From Thiosocius sp963759055 (lineage in GTDB: Bacteria; Pseudomonadota; Gammaproteobacteria; Chromatiales; Chromatiaceae): a stretch of 64,000 nucleotides of DNA. This document shows positions 39,955-48,128 of the stretch, one piece after another. How positions within the stretch are numbered: position 1 is the first letter of the stretch; each line of letters opens with the position of its first letter. The notes under the pieces were generated by a model, which ran no database searches, was not told where the DNA came from, and saw only the letters and a program-made list of their open reading frames with translations. A program made the position numbers and the translations under genes. Location of the stretch: assembly GCA_963759055.1 (NCBI GenBank), contig CAVWYD010000001.1, positions 1 to 64,000 on the forward strand, written 5' to 3'.

Positions 39955-40889
39955 GCCGTGACCTCGGCAACACGCAGGACGGCGCTGCGCGCGCGCGGGT
40001 TGCCCTGCAACTCGGCCTGTGAGGCTCGTTGCGACTTACCCAGGATCCGTAAACGACCCTGAGTCTCCACATGCCTTACCGGCAGGCCCTTGGGTAATTT
40101 TGGCCCCCGCGCAGTATCGCGCATGAAGCGCTTGACGATGCGGTCCTCGAGCGAATGGAAACTGATCACCACCAGTCTTGCTCCGCGTGCCAGCACGTCG
40201 AGTGAGTCACGCAGACACAGCTGCAGATCATCGAGCTCGCGGTTGACGAAGATGCGAATCGCCTGGAACGTGCGGGTAGCGGGGTGCTTGAACTTTTCCT
40301 TGACTGGACAGGCCTGCGCGACCAGGTCGGCGAGATCACGCGTACCGGTGATCGGCGTCACCTGGCGTCGCGCGACGATGGCGCGTGCGATCCTGCGCGC
40401 AAATCGCTCTTCGCCATATTCGCGCAACACCGTGGCAATATCGCCCTCGTCCGCACCGGCCAGCCATTCGGCCGCGCTTTCTCCGCGCGCACGATTCATA
40501 CGCATGTCGAGCGGACCGTCGTTGAGAAAACTGAACCCGCGCCCCGGATCATCGATCTGCGGCGAAGACACCCCAAGATCGAGCAGCAGTCCATTGACCC
40601 GATGCTCCAGGCCCTGCTCGGCCACCACGGATGAGAGCTCGGCAAAGCTGCCGTGAACGATCGAAAAACGCCGGTCCGAGCCGAAGCGTTCGCGCGCCAC
40701 GAGTACCGCCTCCTCATCTTTGTCGAAGGCCAGCAGACGACCTCCCTCGCCGAGCGAATCCAGAATCCGTTCGCTATGACCGCCGCGACCGAAGGTCCCG
40801 TCTATATAAATGCCGTCACGACGAATATCGAGGGCCCGGATCGCCTCTTCGAGCATCACCGGGATATGTGCCGATACCGGCACCGTCAC
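39951..40889 (-). CDS. rsmH: 16S rRNA (cytosine1402-N4)-methyltransferase
   Basis: RsmH methylates N4 of C1402 in 16S rRNA; RsmI, also in this window, methylates the 2'-O of the same base. It has 312 residues: HIPVMLEEAIRALDIRRDGI, SAM-binding DGTFGRGGHSERILDSLGEG, LLLDLGVSSPQIDDPGRGFS, VNRELDDLQ and VISFHSLEDRIVKRFMRD. It overlaps mraZ and ftsL by four bases each. Confidence 0.97.
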   Translation of the reverse strand: MTVPVSAHIPVMLEEAIRALDIRRDGIYIDGTFGRGGHSERILDSLGEGGRLLAFDKDEEAVLVARERFGSDRRFSIVHGSFAELSSVVAEQGLEHRVNGLLLDLGVSSPQIDDPGRGFSFLNDGPLDMRMNRARGESAAEWLAGADEGDIATVLREYGEERFARRIARAIVARRQVTPITGTRDLADLVAQACPVKEKFKHPATRTFQAIRIFVNRELDDLQLCLRDSLDVLARGARLVVISFHSLEDRIVKRFMRDTARGPKLPKGLPVRHVETQGRLRILGKSQRASQAELQGNPRARSAVLRVAEVTA

Positions 40890-41350
40890 AGCGTGATTCC
40901 CTGCAACGCTTCCGACAGAGTGCCATCTTCAGACATCACCTCGGCCTGCCACTGTTCCTGATTCTCAGACCAGACCGCCTCGTCCCAGATCTCGAATTTC
41001 TGCACCTGACCGACCAACGCCACGCGCTTGCCCAGACCCGCGAATTCACGCTGCTCGTTGGTCAGCAGAATACGGCCCTGGCCATCGAGTTCGAGTTCGG
41101 AGGCAAACCCGATCATCAGGCGCCGCATCGCCTGGGCCTGTCGGTCCATTGTCGGCAGACGCGACAGGGTGCGCGCGACCTCGCGCCATTCGTTTTCGGG
41201 ATACAACCAGAGACACTTTTCCCCGGCGATCGGGTTGACGGTCGCAACGACGCGCGAGGCGCAGCAGTCCGCCAGCGCGTCACGGTGCTTGGCCGGAACC
41301 GCGAGTCGCCCCTTGGCATCCAGATTGAGTGTACTGACCCCCAAAAACAC
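40886..41350 (-). CDS. mraZ: Transcriptional regulator MraZ
   Basis: MraZ is an AbrB-fold oligomeric DNA-binding protein that represses its own operon in E. coli. It has 154 residues and two MraZ domains, each with the DxKGRLxxP-type motif: LNLDAKGRLAVPAKHRDAL and LDGQGRILLTNEQREFAGL. The start is GTG 41350 with AAGGAG 12 bases upstream. It heads the dcw operon, and its likely operator lies just upstream at 41385-41409. Confidence 0.95.
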   Translation of the reverse strand: MFLGVSTLNLDAKGRLAVPAKHRDALADCCASRVVATVNPIAGEKCLWLYPENEWREVARTLSRLPTMDRQAQAMRRLMIGFASELELDGQGRILLTNEQREFAGLGKRVALVGQVQKFEIWDEAVWSENQEQWQAEVMSEDGTLSEALQGITL

Positions 41351-41384
41351 GGCTTCGCCGTCTCCTTATTCGGGTGGGTAACTC

Positions 41385-41409
41385 CCCCTACTTCCCCACA
41401 ATTACCCAC
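41385..41409 (-). promoter_or_regulatory. MraZ operator (three GTGGG-type direct repeats)
   Basis: On the minus strand the repeats GTGGG, GTGGG and AGGGG begin exactly 10 bases apart (41405-41409, 41395-41399, 41385-41389). This is the arrangement of direct repeats to which MraZ binds in characterised operons. They sit just downstream of the predicted -10 box, so binding would block transcription start or early elongation. Confidence 0.75.
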
Positions 41410-41419
41410 TTCTCATGCA

Positions 41420-41448
41420 ATCTTAGGTCTCTTACCCCACTCGGTCAA
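41420..41448 (-). promoter_or_regulatory. Sigma-70 promoter of the dcw cluster
   Basis: On the minus strand TTGACC, a 17-base spacer and TAAGAT are close to the sigma-70 consensus. The transcript should begin near 41412, about 60 bases before the mraZ GTG. The spacer contains another GTGGGG, which may add an MraZ contact. This is the best promoter in the window and probably drives the 18-kb division cluster. Confidence 0.8.
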
Positions 41449-41705
41449 GCTTGTTTGAACAAAAAAATGCTTATGCCTCAGTAACTTAGGCTGGATACTG
41501 AAAAACAGAGAAAGGGACGAAAAACAGCACACTAACCGCACGAGTTAAAGTGGATTATCAAGAAGAGTGGCTAAAAAAACCGCCGGGAGTGAATTAGATT
41601 CCCGCCATGAACGTTCGGTGTGTTCGGCGAGCCCAATCCGATCGATCCGGATGGGTGTCGAGGTGCATCGAAGCCGGGCCGGATGCCCGGCCCGGAGAAA
41701 CAAGA

Positions 41706-42076
41706 GGGTGGAGCCGGCCGATAAGCCGGGTTCTGTCGAGGACGATCATTCATCTGGGGCGACCGTCGCCGGACGCCTCATGCGACCTACCCGGAGGCAC
41801 CTGCGGGCCGCAGGCTGCCAGAGGCATGCCTCCCTATTTGGTCTTGCTCCAGAGGGGGTTTGCCGTGCCATCTTCGTTACCGAAGACGCGGTGCGCTCTT
41901 ACCGCACCTTTTCAACCTTACCTGCCGCCAGAGCGAGTCTGGCGCCATAGGCGGTATGCTTTCTGTTGCACTTTCCGTCGATTCGCATCGCCCAGGCGTT
42001 ACCTGGCCTCTTGCCCTGTGGAGCCCGGACTTTCCTCCGCCGCCTCACGGCGGCCGCGATCGTCTGGCCGACTCCG
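41706..42076 (-). ncRNA. rnpB: RNase P RNA (class A)
   Basis: This is the catalytic RNA of RNase P, which matures tRNA 5' ends. On the minus strand the conserved block GGAGGAAAGTCCGGGCTCCA, then CAGGTAACGCCTGGG, GTGCAACAGAAAGCATACCG and near the 3' end AGAACCCGGCTTATCGGCCG are diagnostic. The ends pair as helix P1: GGAGTCGGCC (5') with GGCCGGCTCC (3'). Ends are approximate to a few bases. A GC-rich hairpin lies at 41674-41695 and a T-run at 41573-41579, either of which may end the transcript. The plus-strand frame across it is not a gene. Confidence 0.95.
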
Positions 42077-42118
42077 CGATGCACCCTAGGGCATGCCAGT
42101 GCGGCTGGCAAGTGCGCG

Positions 42119-42976
42119 TCAGTGCCCCGCAAGCACCAGTGCACGTTGGTATAGCAGGTTCTTTTTCTCACCGCTGATGCGCGCAGCCAGACGCGCCGCC
42201 TGCTTTAGCGGGAGTTCTTCGAGCAGGATGGTCAGCAGATTGTCGATGTCCGAAGCCGAGTGTTCGGCTTCGACCTCAGCGCCGGCCAGCATCAGCACCA
42301 ATTCGCCTTTGCGCTGATTCTCATCTGCCGCGACCCAGTCAAGCAGCCCGGCCAGAGAGGCAGATCTGACCGTTTCATGCAGTTTGGTAAGTTCGCGTGC
42401 CAGCACCGCGGGGCGTGCCGGACCGAACACCGCCACCAGATCACGCAGCGCCTCGGTAACCCGATGCGAAGATTCGTAGAAGATGAGGGTGACGGTCTCG
42501 TGACGCAAAGTCTCGAGGCGGGCCAGGCGAGCCTGTTGCCGGCGCGGTAGAAAGCCTTCGAAACGGAACCGGTCCGTTGGCAGGCCAGATACGGAGAGTG
42601 CCGCAATCAGTGCGCTCGCGCCCGGCACCGGCACCACTTCAATGCCCTGTTCACGGCAGGCGCGCACCAACGGATACCCCGGGTCACTGATCAACGGTGT
42701 GCCGGCATCCGAGATCAATGCCAAAGACTCCCCCATGAGCAGGTACCCGATCACCCGCTGCCCCGCATCCGTCTCATTGTGCTCGTGCAGCGACATCATC
42801 GGGCGATTGATCGCCAGATGGGCAAGCAGCCGCCCACTGTGCCGGGTATCTTCGGCGACCACCCGGTCGACACTGCGCAATATCTCGACCGCGCGTGACG
42901 TAATGTCGTCTCGGTTACCGATGGGTGTAGCGACGATGTAAAGTCGGCCAACCGCGTTTGACACCTCTATTCCCAC
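42119..42976 (-). CDS. rsmI: 16S rRNA (cytidine1402-2'-O)-methyltransferase
   Basis: RsmI methylates the ribose of C1402 in 16S rRNA. It has 285 residues with a tetrapyrrole-methylase fold: GRLYIVATPIGNRDDITSRA, AEDTRHSGRLLAHLAINRPM, LISDAGTPLISDPGYPLVRA, VVPVPGASALIAALSVSGLP, and FEGFLPRRQQARLARLE. It is divergent from lpoA, as in many gammaproteobacteria, and sits upstream of rnpB. Confidence 0.96.
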   Translation of the reverse strand: MGIEVSNAVGRLYIVATPIGNRDDITSRAVEILRSVDRVVAEDTRHSGRLLAHLAINRPMMSLHEHNETDAGQRVIGYLLMGESLALISDAGTPLISDPGYPLVRACREQGIEVVPVPGASALIAALSVSGLPTDRFRFEGFLPRRQQARLARLETLRHETVTLIFYESSHRVTEALRDLVAVFGPARPAVLARELTKLHETVRSASLAGLLDWVAADENQRKGELVLMLAGAEVEAEHSASDIDNLLTILLEELPLKQAARLAARISGEKKNLLYQRALVLAGH

Positions 42977-43018
42977 CTCTGATACTCAGAATCCCATCCT
43001 GACCGCGCGCAATCTTCC

Positions 43019-44980
43019 ATGCAAGCTGCCACCTTTTTCCGTCTTCTCTCTGTCTTGATCTTGGTCGCCCTGGTCACCGCTTGTGGCCAGACCCCCGACC
43101 GGCCTTCACGTCCGCCCGGCGACAGGGCCGACATCGCGCGCGCGGACAGCCTGATTGCGTCAGGGCAATATCTGGCGGCGGCGGAGATCTACCGACAGCT
43201 GGCCGCACGCACGCCGCCGGGCCAGCAGCGCGCAGCCTACCTGCTCGACGCAGCCGATGCATCGCGAACCGGTTCGGACTGGGACGGTGTCCGTTCCGCG
43301 CTGACTGCGCTGGCGACATTGAATCTAAACGACAGCCAGACACTCCAGCGGCGCCTGTTACAGGCCGAGATGCTGCTTCAGGAGATGCGTCCCATCGAGG
43401 CGATGAACGAACTCGGCGCTCCGCCGGACGAACGCGCGGATACCGGTCTGCGCATCCGCTTCTACGGCAACCTTGCCGCCGCATACCGCCAGATGGGAAA
43501 CCTGCTTGAAACGGCAAACGCCCTGCAGGCCGTCGACGCGCTGCAGACAGACCCGCAGGAGCGACTGGAAACCCAAACCGAGATCCTGCGCACCCTCGCG
43601 CTGCTGAACGAACGCGTGCTGGAAAACCTGCAACCCTCGCCGCCCGGCGTTTCCGGCGGCTGGATGCAGCTCGCTCTGCTGGTAAAACAACACGACGGTG
43701 GACCGGAGCGGCTCGAACCCCAGCTGGCCGAGTGGCGACAGCGCTTTCCGCAGCACCCTGCCCTGCCCGAACTGCTGGCGAATTATCAGCTGCAATTGCA
43801 AAGCCAGTTGAAGCACGTGTCCCGTATCGCTGTTCTGTTGCCGCAATCGGGTGCGTTCGCAGATGTTGCAGCGGCGATTCGCGATGGCATCGTGATCAGT
43901 CGTTTCGCGCAAACCGAGGACAAACGCAGCGAACTGCGTTTTTACGATTCCACCGATCCGGCGGGGATCTGGCCCCTTTACACGCGTGCCGTGGCCGAAG
44001 GGGCAGAGCTGATTATCGGCCCCCTGCAAAAGGATGCCGTGGCACAGCTCACCCGCGCCGGAGAACTCCCGGTGCCAGTGCTGGCACTCAATCAGGTCGT
44101 GATCGAGACGGCACCGCCCACCAACTTGTTCATGTTCTCCCTGTCGCCGGAAGACGAAGCACGCCAGGCGGCCGAGCGGGCCTGGCTGGATGGCGGTCGG
44201 CGGCCGATTATCCTGTCGCCACAGGGTGCCTGGGGCGATCGACTGGCGAATGCCTTCGAGGAGCGCTGGCGCGGCCTTGGCGGAAGCGTGGCCGGGACCG
44301 CCCGCTACGATGACAAGAGTCACGACTACAGCGAGACCATCACCGGCTTGTTACAACTGGATCAGAGCGAGGCTCGCCACCGGCAGATGCAGAAGTGGCT
44401 GGGTCAAAAGGTGGAATTCGAACCACGCCGGCGCGACGATGTGGACGTCGTATTCATGGCGGCCCGTCCGGTTCAGGCACAGGGCATACGCCCGCAGCTG
44501 CAGTTCCATCACGCGGCCGACCTGCCACTGTACACAACCTCTCACGCCTGGCTCGGGCAACTGACACCCAGCCAGGTCGAGGACATGAAGGGCGTCATGC
44601 TGGCCGACATCCCCTGGATGCTGTCACGCGATGAGCAGGGCCCCAACAGCAGGATGGCAGTCGCCCAGTATCTGCCAAAGAGCGGCTCGGGTTATGCCCG
44701 ACTGTATGCCATGGGCATGGATGCCTTGCGCCTGGTGCCTCATCTCAATCGCCTGCAAAGCAGCCGGTATGAATCTCTCGACGGCCGCACCGGCAATCTG
44801 TTCATGGACGAAACCAACCAGATACATCGCCAGCTGGTATGGGTCCGACTGGGTGAAGAACTCGAGATTCTCGGCTACGCGCCACGTCTCGACCTGCAGG
44901 GTGGCGGCGGGGAAACGGCACCCTTGACACCCGCCGTGCCCGAGCAACCCGTCGCGCAAGACCAACCGCCTTTGTCCTGA
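43019..44980 (+). CDS. lpoA: Penicillin-binding protein activator LpoA (YraM)
   Basis: LpoA is an outer-membrane lipoprotein that activates PBP1A from outside the wall. It has 653 residues: signal peptide with lipobox LVALVTACGQ (Cys22), an N-terminal helical TPR-like domain, and a C-terminal periplasmic-binding-protein-like domain starting near SRIAVLLPQSGAFADVAAAI. The end is proline-rich. It heads the block lpoA-yraN-diaA-dolP and overlaps yraN by one base. Confidence 0.93.
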   Translation: MQAATFFRLLSVLILVALVTACGQTPDRPSRPPGDRADIARADSLIASGQYLAAAEIYRQLAARTPPGQQRAAYLLDAADASRTGSDWDGVRSALTALATLNLNDSQTLQRRLLQAEMLLQEMRPIEAMNELGAPPDERADTGLRIRFYGNLAAAYRQMGNLLETANALQAVDALQTDPQERLETQTEILRTLALLNERVLENLQPSPPGVSGGWMQLALLVKQHDGGPERLEPQLAEWRQRFPQHPALPELLANYQLQLQSQLKHVSRIAVLLPQSGAFADVAAAIRDGIVISRFAQTEDKRSELRFYDSTDPAGIWPLYTRAVAEGAELIIGPLQKDAVAQLTRAGELPVPVLALNQVVIETAPPTNLFMFSLSPEDEARQAAERAWLDGGRRPIILSPQGAWGDRLANAFEERWRGLGGSVAGTARYDDKSHDYSETITGLLQLDQSEARHRQMQKWLGQKVEFEPRRRDDVDVVFMAARPVQAQGIRPQLQFHHAADLPLYTTSHAWLGQLTPSQVEDMKGVMLADIPWMLSRDEQGPNSRMAVAQYLPKSGSGYARLYAMGMDALRLVPHLNRLQSSRYESLDGRTGNLFMDETNQIHRQLVWVRLGEELEILGYAPRLDLQGGGGETAPLTPAVPEQPVAQDQPPLS

Positions 44981-45324
44981 TGGGCAGGACGCAGGACCTG
45001 GGCAGGGATGCCGAAACCCGTGCAGAAACAATGCTGAAGCACCATGGCCTGCTCCCGCTTGCGCGCAATTACCGATGCCGCGGCGGGGAGATCGACCTGG
45101 TCATGCGTGATGGCGAGCACCTGGTATTTGTCGAGGTACGTTATCGCAGCCACGGTGGCTACGGAGGGGCGGCCTCCAGCGTTGACCTGAAGAAGCAAAG
45201 GCGAGTGATTCTGGCGGCCCGGCATTATCTGCAGTCGAAAAGCTGGTCAGGCCCCTGCCGATTCGACGTCGTCGCCTTCGAGCAGGGCGCCGGTCAATGG
45301 ATACGCGACGCCTTCGGCACTTGA
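44980..45324 (+). CDS. yraN: YraN family (UPF0102) nuclease-like protein
   Basis: This is a 114-residue protein with a restriction-endonuclease-like core: GRDAETRAETMLKHHGL, then RNYRCRGGEIDLVMRDGEHL and VFVEVRYRSHGGYGG, the E-x-D-x-ExR pattern of the family, and KKQRRVILAARHYL. Its function is not established. Its start is within the lpoA stop (TGATG). The end FDVVAFEQGAG is typical. Confidence 0.93.
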   Translation: MGRTQDLGRDAETRAETMLKHHGLLPLARNYRCRGGEIDLVMRDGEHLVFVEVRYRSHGGYGGAASSVDLKKQRRVILAARHYLQSKSWSGPCRFDVVAFEQGAGQWIRDAFGT

Positions 45325-45401
45325 GGAGAGCTCGAGATCGACCCGCAGCGCTTTGCATGCGACACTTGCGCGGCCATACAGACACAAGATAACGATTCGC
45401 C

Positions 45402-45989
45402 GTGGATCCGATCGAACGCGTCGCCGCACTGTTTGCCGAAAGTGTGAAACTGAATGCCGAGGCGGCAGCGACCCAGGCTGAGCCCATTGCGATGGCGGCA
45501 CAATGCATCGTGACCAGCCTGCTTGGCGGTGGAAAGATGCTGAGCTGCGGCAATGGAAGTTCCGCGGCCGACGCACTGTATTTTGCCGTGCAGATGCAGC
45601 ACCGATTCGAACGCGAACGTCCGGGGCTTCCGGCTGTCGCACTCAATTCGGACGCAGCAACCCTGACCGCGATCGCCGTCGACGAAGGATTCAGCGCAAT
45701 TTTTGCCAAACAGATCAGCGCGCTCGGGCATCCGGGCGATGTACTCTTGACCCTCGGCATCGACGGTACGGCCAGCAACATGATCGCGGCGGTAGAGGCG
45801 GCCAAGGAACGACAGCTGCAGATCATTGCCCTGACCGGAAGAGATGGCGGCGGCGTGGCCGCGGGACTGCGTACAGGCGACATCGAGATCCGCGCGCCCG
45901 CGACAGACGCGGCGCGAATCCTGGAGAATCATCGACTGGTGATTCACTGTCTGTGCGACCTTATAGATCTTCAACTTATGGGTGGTTAA
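45402..45989 (+). CDS. diaA: SIS-domain protein DiaA / phosphoheptose isomerase-like
   Basis: DiaA binds DnaA and promotes initiation at oriC in E. coli; the close relative GmhA isomerises sedoheptulose 7-phosphate. It has 195 residues from GTG 45402 and a SIS fold: GGGKMLSCGNGSSAADALYF, ALNSDAATLTAIAVDEGF, DVLLTLGIDGTASNMIAAVE (usual motif SxSGxSxN is partly lost: GIDGTASN), and ENHRLVIHCLCDLID at the end. Position between yraN and dolP favours DiaA. The altered SIS motif may mean loss of sugar-phosphate binding. Confidence 0.88.
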   Translation: MDPIERVAALFAESVKLNAEAAATQAEPIAMAAQCIVTSLLGGGKMLSCGNGSSAADALYFAVQMQHRFERERPGLPAVALNSDAATLTAIAVDEGFSAIFAKQISALGHPGDVLLTLGIDGTASNMIAAVEAAKERQLQIIALTGRDGGGVAAGLRTGDIEIRAPATDAARILENHRLVIHCLCDLIDLQLMGG

Positions 45990-45995
45990 CAAGCG

Positions 45996-46591
45996 ATGCA
46001 AACTAAGACTGTGGCAGCACGAATTCTCCTGATCGGACTCCTGGCTCCTGACGCTCGAGCGGCTGCGCCGCCGTTGTCGTCGGAGGCGCGGCAGCGACGG
46101 TTAACGTAGCCCACGACCGTCGGACTGCGGGTACCGTGGTCGAGGACCAGGAGATCGAGTGGCGCGCCATGAGCATGCGCAGAGAAGACCGTGAGCTGTC
46201 CGAGAAATCGGACGTCGATATCGAGGTATTCAACATGCAGGTGCTGCTGACCGGCCAGGCCGAAAACATGGAGATCGTCGAGCGTTTCGCGCAGCGCGTC
46301 GCCACCATTCAGCGCGTTCGCAACGTATTCAACGAGGTGAGCGTTGGGGCGCAGTCCACTTTCAGCGAGTCAACCGCGGATGCCTGGCTGACCTCCAGGG
46401 TAAAAACCTCCTTGTTCGGCTTGGGTATCGAGGGATTCGATCCCACCCGTGTCACGGTTACAAGCTCACAGGGCAGCGTGTTCCTGATGGGTCTGCTGAC
46501 CCCGACCGAGGCGGACGCTGTGGTCGAAAAAGTGCGCTTTGTCAGTGGCGTAAAGCGCGTGGTCAAGCTGTTTGAATACCTCGACGAGTGA
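45996..46591 (+). CDS. dolP: Dual BON-domain lipoprotein DolP (YraP), frameshifted near its start
   Basis: DolP is an outer-membrane lipoprotein that supports envelope integrity and interacts with the BAM complex. From ATG 45996 the start MQTKTVAARILLIGLL runs into a broken signal peptide. Removing one C near 46048-46050 and one G near 46056-46058 restores ALTLSGCAAVVVGGAAATVN, a proper lipobox, in frame with the clean 46136-46591 part. Two BON domains follow (VFNMQVLLTGQAENMEIVER, VTSSQGSVFLMGLLTPTEAD). Corrected length about 197 residues, matching YraP. Confidence 0.87.
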
Positions 46592-47993
46592 TCCAAGCAA
46601 GGCAGCACCCCTGCCGGCGGGTCTAAGCGCGGATCTCAAAGGTCTGTTCGCCGGCCGGGACCTGCTCACGGCCACCAGCGACTGCTGGGCCTATGGTTAC
46701 GACAACAGCCGTCAGCATGCCCTGCCGCAGGCGGTCTGTTTCGCCAGCGATGTCGGACAGATACAGGAACTGGTGGGACTTTGCCGCAAACACGGGGTAC
46801 CCCTGATTGCACGCGGTCGTGGCACAGGTACCACCGGTGCCACGGTGCCGCTGCGAGGCGGCATCGTACTTGCCATGGAACGCATGCGCGGGCGACTCTC
46901 GATTGATCCGGCCAACCGGCTTGCGCGCGTGTCGCCTGGTTACACCAACCAGGAATTGCAGCAGGCTGCGGCCGAACACGGCTTCTTCTGGCCACCGGAC
47001 CCCACCAGCGCAGCCGTTTGTACCATCGGCGGCAACCTGGCCTACAACTCGGCCGGCCCGCGCGCGGTCAAATATGGCACACCGCGCGAAAACACCCTGG
47101 GTCTGAGGGCCGTCACCGGGGCCGGTGACCTGCTCAGAACCGGGGTCGCGACCACCAAGGGCGTGGTCGGCTACGATCTGACCCGCCTGCTTATCGGCTC
47201 CGAAGGCACGCTCGCGGTGACCACCGAGGCCACACTGAAACTTACGCCTCTGCCGGAGGCGAAACGCACCCTGCAGGCGCTCTATCGCGATATTCACGGC
47301 GCGGCCGAGGCGGTGTCCCGGATCATGGCGCAGCCGGTGACACCCTGCGCCCTGGAGTTCATGGACGGTACCGCCATCGACATGGTGCGCAATTATTCCG
47401 ATCTGGGGCTACCGGCGGATGCCGGTGCACTGCTGATGATCGAGGTGGACGGTCCGGCTGCGGGGATCGAGGCGAGTGCAGCCCACGTCTCAGACGCAGC
47501 GCGGGGCAGCGGCTGCCTGCGCGTCGACACGGCGACAACGGATGAAGAGGTGGAGCGCCTGTGGCGGACGCGTAAAGCGCTGTCCCCCGCCCTGCGCAAT
47601 GTGGCGCCGAAAAAGATCAACGAGGATGTCGTGGTTCCCGTCTCCCGGATACCCGAGCTGATCGGTGGCCTGGAAAGAACCGCCGCCGAATTCGGTGTAA
47701 CCATCGTCAACTTCGGCCACGCCGGAAACGGCAATATCCATGTCAACCTGCTGGTCGACCCGGATGACCCGGTGCAGATGGCCGCGGCAACCCCCTGTCT
47801 CGACGCCGTGTTCGACCTTGTACTTTCGCTTGAAGGCAGCCTTTCCGGAGAACACGGTGTCGGCTGGGTGAAGCGCGAATTCGTCGGGCGCGAACTGGAC
47901 GCCACCAGCCTGCAGCTGATGGCGGCGATAAAGCGCCAGTTCGACCCCGACAACATACTCAACCCGGGCGTTGGCTTCCCGGATTCTATATAA
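46572..47993 (+). CDS. FAD-linked oxidase, GlcD / D-lactate dehydrogenase type
   Basis: This is a flavoprotein that oxidises a 2-hydroxy acid such as glycolate or D-lactate; the substrate cannot be told from sequence. It has 473 residues with a VAO-type FAD domain (PLIARGRGTGTTGATVPLRG, CTIGGNLAYNSAGPRAVKYG, KGVVGYDLTRLLIGSEGTLA) and a C-terminal domain with NFGHAGNGNIHVNLLVDPD and SLSGEHGVGWVKREFVG. No ATG fits the start, so TTG 46572, overlapping dolP by 20 bases, is assumed. A GlcD-like role would suit an autotroph that must recycle phosphoglycolate, but this is inference. Confidence 0.85.
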   Translation: MNTSTSDPSKAAPLPAGLSADLKGLFAGRDLLTATSDCWAYGYDNSRQHALPQAVCFASDVGQIQELVGLCRKHGVPLIARGRGTGTTGATVPLRGGIVLAMERMRGRLSIDPANRLARVSPGYTNQELQQAAAEHGFFWPPDPTSAAVCTIGGNLAYNSAGPRAVKYGTPRENTLGLRAVTGAGDLLRTGVATTKGVVGYDLTRLLIGSEGTLAVTTEATLKLTPLPEAKRTLQALYRDIHGAAEAVSRIMAQPVTPCALEFMDGTAIDMVRNYSDLGLPADAGALLMIEVDGPAAGIEASAAHVSDAARGSGCLRVDTATTDEEVERLWRTRKALSPALRNVAPKKINEDVVVPVSRIPELIGGLERTAAEFGVTIVNFGHAGNGNIHVNLLVDPDDPVQMAAATPCLDAVFDLVLSLEGSLSGEHGVGWVKREFVGRELDATSLQLMAAIKRQFDPDNILNPGVGFPDSI

Positions 47994-48128
47994 TGTTACA
48001 GTTTTGTGAATCATTATCAGTGGAATTCGCTTCCGCCGCGGCAGCCTTTACTAGAAGATCGCGGGCCACCAGCGGGTTGCGACTGATACTTCACCCGACC
48101 ACGAGTCGCCAAGAATCACGGAGAAAAA

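Noticed and set aside
41674..41695. Classical rho-independent terminator of rnpB
   Set aside because: The 9-bp GC hairpin is strong, but no T-run follows it; it is mentioned only as a possible end structure.
41567..41950. 127-codon plus-strand frame
   Set aside because: It runs across the 3' half of RNase P RNA on the opposite strand; the RNA assignment is far stronger.
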